Origin: Streptomyces chartreusis
GTDB taxonomy: Bacteria; Actinomycetota; Actinomycetes; Streptomycetales; Streptomycetaceae
Assembly: GCF_008704715.1 (NCBI RefSeq)
Contig: NZ_CP023689.1
Span: forward strand, 4,712,001-4,776,000
Length of the DNA: 64,000 nucleotides
Direction of reading: 5' to 3'
Of the stretch, positions 59,693 to 64,000 are shown piece after piece. Each line of letters begins with the position of its first letter. Position 1 is the stretch's first letter. The notes under the pieces are model-generated. The model saw nothing but the letters and a program-made list of their open reading frames with translations. It searched no databases and was not told the DNA's origin. A program made the position numbers and the translations under genes.

Positions 59693-60622
59693 TCAGTGCC
59701 GCGACCGCAGGTCCCGCACGGCCGCCCGCAGCAGTTCGACCAGTTCGTCGACGAGCGGCGGACGCCCGCCCGGTCTGCCGACGGCGAGGATCTCCCGGTA
59801 CAGCGGAGCGACGCCGGACGGCAGGACCACCCTCTCGACCCCGGCGTCCTCACCCCGGCCGAGCAGCGTGGCGGGGATCAGGCCCACCGCGAGACCGGCC
59901 CTGATCATCGCGAGCATGCTGTGCAGGTCGTCGGTCTCCAGCGTCACCCGGGGCGCGATCCCGAGCTCTCCCGCCCAGCGCAGCAGCAACCGCCGGTCGG
60001 GGTTGTGGACATGGCCCGAGACCCACTCCCCCTCCAGGCACTCGGCGAGCTGGACCGGACGCCGCCGGCCGGGCTCGGCACCGGCGACCAGGAGCAGCGG
60101 TTCGCGGCCCAGGGCGGTGACGGTCAGCGCGGTGGACGGGGCCGGCGGGTCCTCCGGCAGATAGCGGTAGGCGACGAGCAGATCGATGTCCCCCGACCTG
60201 ACCCGCGGCACGCCCTCGTCGGTCTCCACGACGACGAGCCGGATCCGGGGCCCCGGCCGGCGGTCCCTGAGCGTGGCCAGGATCGGCGGCAGCAGATACG
60301 TCATCGCGCTCGGGTAGATCCCGACGCGCAGTTCGGCGATCTCACGGCTCGCGATGCCGTGGGCGGCGTCCTGGAAGCGGGCGGTCGCGTCGAAGAGCGT
60401 CTCGGCCGCCCGCGCCAGGGAGCGGCCGGCCGCGGTCAGGATCAGCCGGCTTCCGGGGCGGCGGACGATCAGCTCGACGCCCATGTCGCGTTCGAGCGCG
60501 GCAATGTGCTGGGACACCGCCGAGGGCACATAGCCCAGTTCCGCCGCGGCGTCCGCCATCGAACCCCGGCGCACCACGGCCAGGAAGGTCGCGAGGAGCT
60601 TCAGATCCGGCTGGGACTTCAC
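59693..60622 (-). CDS. LysR-family transcriptional regulator
   Basis: 309 residues from a GTG. The N-terminal winged helix is standard (LLATFLAVVRRGSMADAAAELGYVPSAVSQHIAALERDMGVELIVRR). The effector domain (about 95-295) includes ELRVGIYPSAMTYLLPPIL and MLAMIRAGLAVGLIPATLLG. It is divergent from the class V PLP enzyme gene with 107 bases between, the usual LysR arrangement, and probably controls that gene with a small co-inducer. Confidence 0.88.
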   Translation of the reverse strand: MKSQPDLKLLATFLAVVRRGSMADAAAELGYVPSAVSQHIAALERDMGVELIVRRPGSRLILTAAGRSLARAAETLFDATARFQDAAHGIASREIAELRVGIYPSAMTYLLPPILATLRDRRPGPRIRLVVVETDEGVPRVRSGDIDLLVAYRYLPEDPPAPSTALTVTALGREPLLLVAGAEPGRRRPVQLAECLEGEWVSGHVHNPDRRLLLRWAGELGIAPRVTLETDDLHSMLAMIRAGLAVGLIPATLLGRGEDAGVERVVLPSGVAPLYREILAVGRPGGRPPLVDELVELLRAAVRDLRSRH

Positions 60623-60729
60623 GGGACATGAACTTTCTCTTCGAAATCCATCGCTTTACGTGCAGCGCTGCCGCCGTCAGAGTAAAGGCACCCGACGCCC
60701 GGAACACCGCCCGACAGAAAGCCGAGACC

Positions 60730-61929
60730 ATGGCCATCGACGTCACCGCCCTGCGGGCCCACTTCCCCTCCCTGGACAGCGGCCTCGCCTTCTTCGACGG
60801 TCCCGGCGGCACGCAGACCCCCCGGCCCGTCGCCGACGCCATCGCCACGACGCTCACCGGGCCCCTGTCCAACCGGGGCACCGTCAGCCCGTCCGAGCTC
60901 AACGCCGAGCACGCCGTCGCCGGGTTCCGCGCCGCCTGCGCCGACCTGCTGAACGTGCCGCCGGACGGCGTCGTCCACGGGCGCAGCGCCACCCAGCTGA
61001 CGTACGACTTCGCCCGCCACCTGGCCAAGGACTGGACGGCGGGCGACGAGATCGTGCTGAGCCGGCTGGACCACGACGCCAACGTCCGCCCCTGGGTGCA
61101 GGCCGCCGAACGCGCCGGGGTGAGCGTCCGCTGGATCGAGATCGACCCGGGGACGACCGAGCTGGACCTCGACTCCTACGAGCGGGCGCTGACGCCGAGG
61201 ACCCGGCTGGTCGCGGTCACGGCGGCCTCCAACGTGCTGGGCACCAAGCCGCCCGTGCGCCTGATCGCCGACCGCGCCCACGAGGCCGGCGCGCTCGTAT
61301 ATGTGGACGGCGTCCACTACGCCGCGCACCACCTGGTGGACGTGCCCGCGCTCGGCGCCGACTTCTTCGTCTGCTCGCCGTACAAGTTCCTCGGACCGCA
61401 CTGCGGGGTGCTGGCCGCGGCGCCCGAACTCCTCGCCGGCGTGCGACCGGACAAGCTGCTGCCCTCGCCGGACACCGTGCCGGAGCGGTTCGAGTTCGGC
61501 ACCCTGCCGTACGAGATCCTCGCGGGCACGACCGCCGCAATCGACTTCCTCGCCGCGCTGGACCCGGGTGCGGGGACCGGGCGCAGGGAGCGGCTGACGC
61601 ACTCGCTGGACGCCCTGCACGAGCACGAGCGGACGCTGCGGGCGCGGCTCCAGGAGGGCCTGGCGGCCCTGGGCGACGCGGTCACCCTGCACTCGAAGGC
61701 GCCCGACCGCACCCCGACCCTGCTGATGACCCTGGAGGGCCGCGACGCGCGCGAGGCCCAGGTGCATCTCGCCGGCCGCGGTGTGGTGGCACCGGCGGGG
61801 TCGTTCTACGCGTACGAGCCGTTCACCGCGCTGAAGCTGGAGAATCCCGCGCTGCGCGTGGGCCTCGCCCCCTACAACAGCGAGGACGACGTGGACCGCT
61901 TCCTCGACGGTCTGGGCGCCTTCCTCTAA
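60730..61929 (+). CDS. Class V aminotransferase/cysteine-desulfurase-like PLP enzyme
   Basis: 399 residues from the ATG at 60730. Family signatures: LAFFDGPGGTQTP at the start, VHGRSATQLTYDFAR, SRLDHDANVRPWVQAAERAGV, VDGVHYAAHHLVDV (Asp/His to PLP) and SPYKFLGPHCG with the Schiff-base Lys. It falls in the SufS/isopenicillin-N-epimerase-like group; the terminal FYAYEPFTALKLE region lacks an obvious desulfurase Cys. It could be a lyase, epimerase or transaminase. LysR-linked; membership in the hydrazine cluster is uncertain. Confidence 0.82.
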   Translation: MAIDVTALRAHFPSLDSGLAFFDGPGGTQTPRPVADAIATTLTGPLSNRGTVSPSELNAEHAVAGFRAACADLLNVPPDGVVHGRSATQLTYDFARHLAKDWTAGDEIVLSRLDHDANVRPWVQAAERAGVSVRWIEIDPGTTELDLDSYERALTPRTRLVAVTAASNVLGTKPPVRLIADRAHEAGALVYVDGVHYAAHHLVDVPALGADFFVCSPYKFLGPHCGVLAAAPELLAGVRPDKLLPSPDTVPERFEFGTLPYEILAGTTAAIDFLAALDPGAGTGRRERLTHSLDALHEHERTLRARLQEGLAALGDAVTLHSKAPDRTPTLLMTLEGRDAREAQVHLAGRGVVAPAGSFYAYEPFTALKLENPALRVGLAPYNSEDDVDRFLDGLGAFL

Positions 61930-62654
61930 CCGCCCGGGACCTGGCTCTCCGCCGCCCCGGCGAACTCCGGGGCACTGGCCGAGGGCGTGCCGGCCGGCGA
62001 GTCGAAGGTCGTCACCGCGAGGGCGTCGCCGACCCGGGTCCGGGCGTAGAACCACTCGGCGTCCTCGGTCCCCAGACCGATCCAGTCGCTGCGGGGCACG
62101 AAGTCGCCCTGGGCCAGCGGCTTGGTGAAGGCGCCGATGTAGAACGGCCGGTCCTCGGAGTCACGAAGCTCGACCACGTAGGGCACGTTCACCTTGACCG
62201 GGGCCTTGGTGCGCGACTCGAAGGGCAGGTCGCGCGAGGCGTGCCTGGCGACGACCGTCAGCGGGCCGGAGAACCCGGCCCGGTCGGCGTACTTCGACAC
62301 CACCGGCAGGTCCTGGCCGTCGACGGTGAGGGTGAACCGGAGCAGGTCGAGCGTGCCGGCGGCGGGCGTCGGTGTCGGGGTCGGGGTCGCCGTGGACGGC
62401 GGGACGGAGCCGGAGTGCGACGCCGCGGGCGGCATGCGGTTCGCGGGCGTGTCGTCCGGCCCGCCGCCGAGGTTCAGATCGACGGCGAAGCCCACGACGG
62501 CCAGGGCCACGGTCCCCGCGCCGAGGCCGACGGCCGTACGGCGACGGCGTCTGCGGCGCATCGCGCGGGCCCGGATCCCGGCGCCGTCGACGACCGGCGC
62601 GGTCGCCTGTGTGGCCGCCAACTCGCGCAGTGCGGCGGAGAGTTCATCGGACAC
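61926..62654 (-). CDS. Probable anti-sigma factor, single-pass membrane protein
   Basis: 242 residues from a GTG overlapping the sigma-factor gene by 11 bases. The N-terminal 45 residues are cytoplasmic and basic (RARAMRRRRRRRTAVG), then one membrane helix (GLGAGTVALAVVGFAV), a Pro/Thr/Ser-rich stalk with a TPTPTPTP run, and an extracellular domain of about 145 residues. No zinc anti-sigma HxxxCxxC motif is seen. Coupling to an ECF sigma gene makes an anti-sigma role likely. Confidence 0.7.
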   Translation of the reverse strand: MSDELSAALRELAATQATAPVVDGAGIRARAMRRRRRRRTAVGLGAGTVALAVVGFAVDLNLGGGPDDTPANRMPPAASHSGSVPPSTATPTPTPTPAAGTLDLLRFTLTVDGQDLPVVSKYADRAGFSGPLTVVARHASRDLPFESRTKAPVKVNVPYVVELRDSEDRPFYIGAFTKPLAQGDFVPRSDWIGLGTEDAEWFYARTRVGDALAVTTFDSPAGTPSASAPEFAGAAESQVPGG

Positions 62655-63159
62655 GGCCGCTCTCCTTCCGGACCGGCCCGTCGGCCTCGTCCCCCGCAAG
62701 ACGCTTCGCCAGTTCCGCTCGCCCCCGCGACAGTCTCGCCTTGACCGTCCCCACGGGGGCACCGGTCTCGGAGGCTACCTGTTCGACACTCAGGTCGCAC
62801 AAATGGTGCAGGACGATCGCCATCCGCTGGGCCTCGGGCAGTTCACGCAGCGCGGCGACGAGCGCGGTGTACTCGGGCCCCGGACCCGGCGCGGGATCCG
62901 GCGGCGGGGTGCGCCGCATCAGCTCCAGCCAGCGCCTCGCCCGCCGCCAGCGGCTCACCGCCAGCCGCATGGCCACCGTGCGGATCCATGCCTCGGGAGC
63001 GCTGTCCGCCAGGAACTGCCGGCGCCGGTCCCAGGCCCGGACGAACGCCTCCTGCACGACGTCCTGCGCCTCGCCGTGGTCCCCGGTGAAGGCGTACAGC
63101 TGGCCGGTCAGCCGGGGGAACGCGGCGGCGTAGAACGCGTCGAACTCGTCGTCGGTCAT
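62644..63159 (-). CDS. ECF RNA polymerase sigma factor
   Basis: 171 residues. Region 2 is seen in FYAAAFPRLTGQLYAFTGDHGEAQDVVQEAFVRAWDRR, and region 4 in LRELPEAQRMAIVLHHLCDLSVEQVASETGAPVGTVKARLSRGRAEL. I use the ATG at 63157-63159, which has GGTGGGGG upstream; the frame remains open further. The 3' end overlaps the membrane protein gene, the usual sigma/anti-sigma coupling. The 298 bases between this start and the next gene hold no gene and presumably carry divergent promoters. Confidence 0.88.
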   Translation of the reverse strand: MTDDEFDAFYAAAFPRLTGQLYAFTGDHGEAQDVVQEAFVRAWDRRRQFLADSAPEAWIRTVAMRLAVSRWRRARRWLELMRRTPPPDPAPGPGPEYTALVAALRELPEAQRMAIVLHHLCDLSVEQVASETGAPVGTVKARLSRGRAELAKRLAGDEADGPVRKESGRVR

Positions 63160-63457
63160 GCCCCCACCGGATTCGCCGGTCTTTTCGTGCAACCCGGCCA
63201 CCTCCGCCGTGCGTACAGGTCCCGTAGGTCGCTCCATCCACTCAGGTCGCACCACGCGAGACAACAGCCCCACCAGGAAGACGGCGCACACGGGTTTCCG
63301 GATCCCTCTTCCGCAGGCGGTGTTGGCCACATCCGCGGCGTTGCCGGCCCGACGGCTGTTCAACCTACCGGGACGGACGGGCGGTTGCCCGTGCCGACCG
63401 GGCCGGACGCCCGTGCGTGCGGCCATGACCGTGTTCCCGGACCGAAGGACCCCCCAC

Positions 63458-64000
63458 GTGCCCCCGACCCACGACGTACTCCCCGCCGGCCATGACTTCG
63501 CCGCCTACGCCCGCGCCCACTGGCCCCGGCTGGTGGTGACCGCGCGGCTGCTCACCGACGACCCCGGTGCGGCTCGGGAACTGGTGCGGAGAACGCTGGC
63601 GCGGATGAGCGCTTCCTGGCGCCGGGTGCCCCGCGACGACGTGGACTTCCACGTCCGGCGCGCTCTGGTGCGGGGCCATCTGCGCCGGCTGCGCGGACGG
63701 CGGGCCGCGCGGCGGCGGACCGTGCTGGTGCTGCGGTTCTGGGAGGGGCTGACGGACGCGGAGATCGCGCAGCTGCTGGGCTGCTCGGTGGGCGCGGTGC
63801 GGGCCCAGGTCCGGTACGGACTGCGGGCGGCGGGCACCGACGCGGGACGGCTGCGCGAGGTGTACGCCCGTGCCGCCGAGGACGTCGTCCCGTCCGAGGT
63901 GCCACTCACGGAGGTCCGGGCGCGGGGCGGCGTGCTGCGGCGCCGCCGCCTCGCCGTGGCCGCGGCCGCCTGCGCGGCGGTACTGGTGCCCGGCGCGCTG
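63458..64000 (+). CDS. SigE-like sigma-70-related protein, partial (3' end beyond right edge)
   Basis: 181 residues visible from GTG 63458 (AAGGA upstream; ATG 63425 is in frame). A region-2-like start (DFAAYARAHWPRLVVTARLLTDDPGAARELVRRTLARM) and region-4-like RRTVLVLRFWEGLTDAEIAQLLGCSVGAVRAQVRYGLRA match SigE-family ECF factors of actinobacteria. The end seen here turns basic, then hydrophobic (RRRRLAVAAAACAAVLV), so a membrane anchor is probably fused to the sigma part. Confidence 0.75.
   Translation, partial: MPPTHDVLPAGHDFAAYARAHWPRLVVTARLLTDDPGAARELVRRTLARMSASWRRVPRDDVDFHVRRALVRGHLRRLRGRRAARRRTVLVLRFWEGLTDAEIAQLLGCSVGAVRAQVRYGLRAAGTDAGRLREVYARAAEDVVPSEVPLTEVRARGGVLRRRRLAVAAAACAAVLVPGAL

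Noticed and set aside
1..64000. CRISPR arrays, tRNA genes, insertion sequences or prophage
   Set aside because: No regularly spaced repeats, cloverleaf-like sequences, transposase motifs or phage genes were seen on reading both strands.

Overview
The window looks like chromosomal DNA of a Streptomyces or close relative. GC is very high with strong third-position GC bias, starts are often GTG or TTG, stop/start overlaps (ATGA, GTGA) are common, and TTA codons appear only at a few regulatory-looking places. I saw no tRNA, rRNA, insertion sequence, phage gene or CRISPR array. Most of the window is ordinary accessory and housekeeping material. One part, about 39.5-61.9 kb, looks like a specialised-metabolite cluster.

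Layout. 1-2.5 kb: arsenic locus (partial aquaporin, ArsR, ArsM) and a TauE/SafE exporter. 2.7-5.7 kb: PobA-type hydroxylase and a two-part methyltransferase. 5.8-9.6 kb: Ser/Thr kinase with PQQ-like sensor, an anti-sigma-type ATPase and an ArsR-type regulator. 9.7-13.5 kb: M20 amidohydrolase with a complete polar amino-acid ABC importer. 13.5-20.7 kb: cell-envelope block (lipoprotein, sensor kinase, response regulator, MurJ-like flippase, FemX-like ligase, L,D-transpeptidase). 20.7-39.4 kb: small transcription units, including two GlxA-type AraC regulators, TetR/oxidoreductase and MarR/PLP-decarboxylase divergent pairs with visible operators, and an amidohydrolase/NIPSNAP pair.

39.5-61.9 kb: on the minus strand a tight operon runs KAS III-like, FkbH-like HAD, acyl carrier protein, lysine/ornithine N-monooxygenase, zinc cupin, methionyl-tRNA-synthetase-like enzyme, ATP-grasp ligase, DDAH/arginine-dihydrolase-like enzyme, a small unknown protein, a solute-binding protein without signal peptide and a cation/proton antiporter. 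A second ATP-grasp ligase and an MFS exporter follow. A second unit encodes a DAO-type flavoenzyme and an M1 aminopeptidase homologue that has lost its zinc site. A StrR-type regulator, a LysR regulator and a class V PLP enzyme lie to the right. N-monooxygenase plus cupin plus MetRS-like protein is the known signature of hydrazine (N-N bond) synthetases. Here cupin and MetRS are separate genes, and they are joined to a glyceryl-ACP module with no polyketide synthase. My inference is that an N-hydroxylated ornithine or lysine is joined to an amino acid through an N-N bond and then elaborated with a three-carbon unit, perhaps into a pyridazine-type ring.

The regulator gene carries a perfect StrR-type operator (GTTCAACTG-N11-CAGTTGAAC) inside its own coding sequence and a TTA codon at position 31. 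Three GTTCAAC half-sites precede the biosynthetic operon. This suggests bldA-dependent, StrR-like activation. The right edge (61.9-64 kb) holds an ECF sigma factor, its probable membrane-bound anti-sigma partner and a truncated second sigma-like gene.
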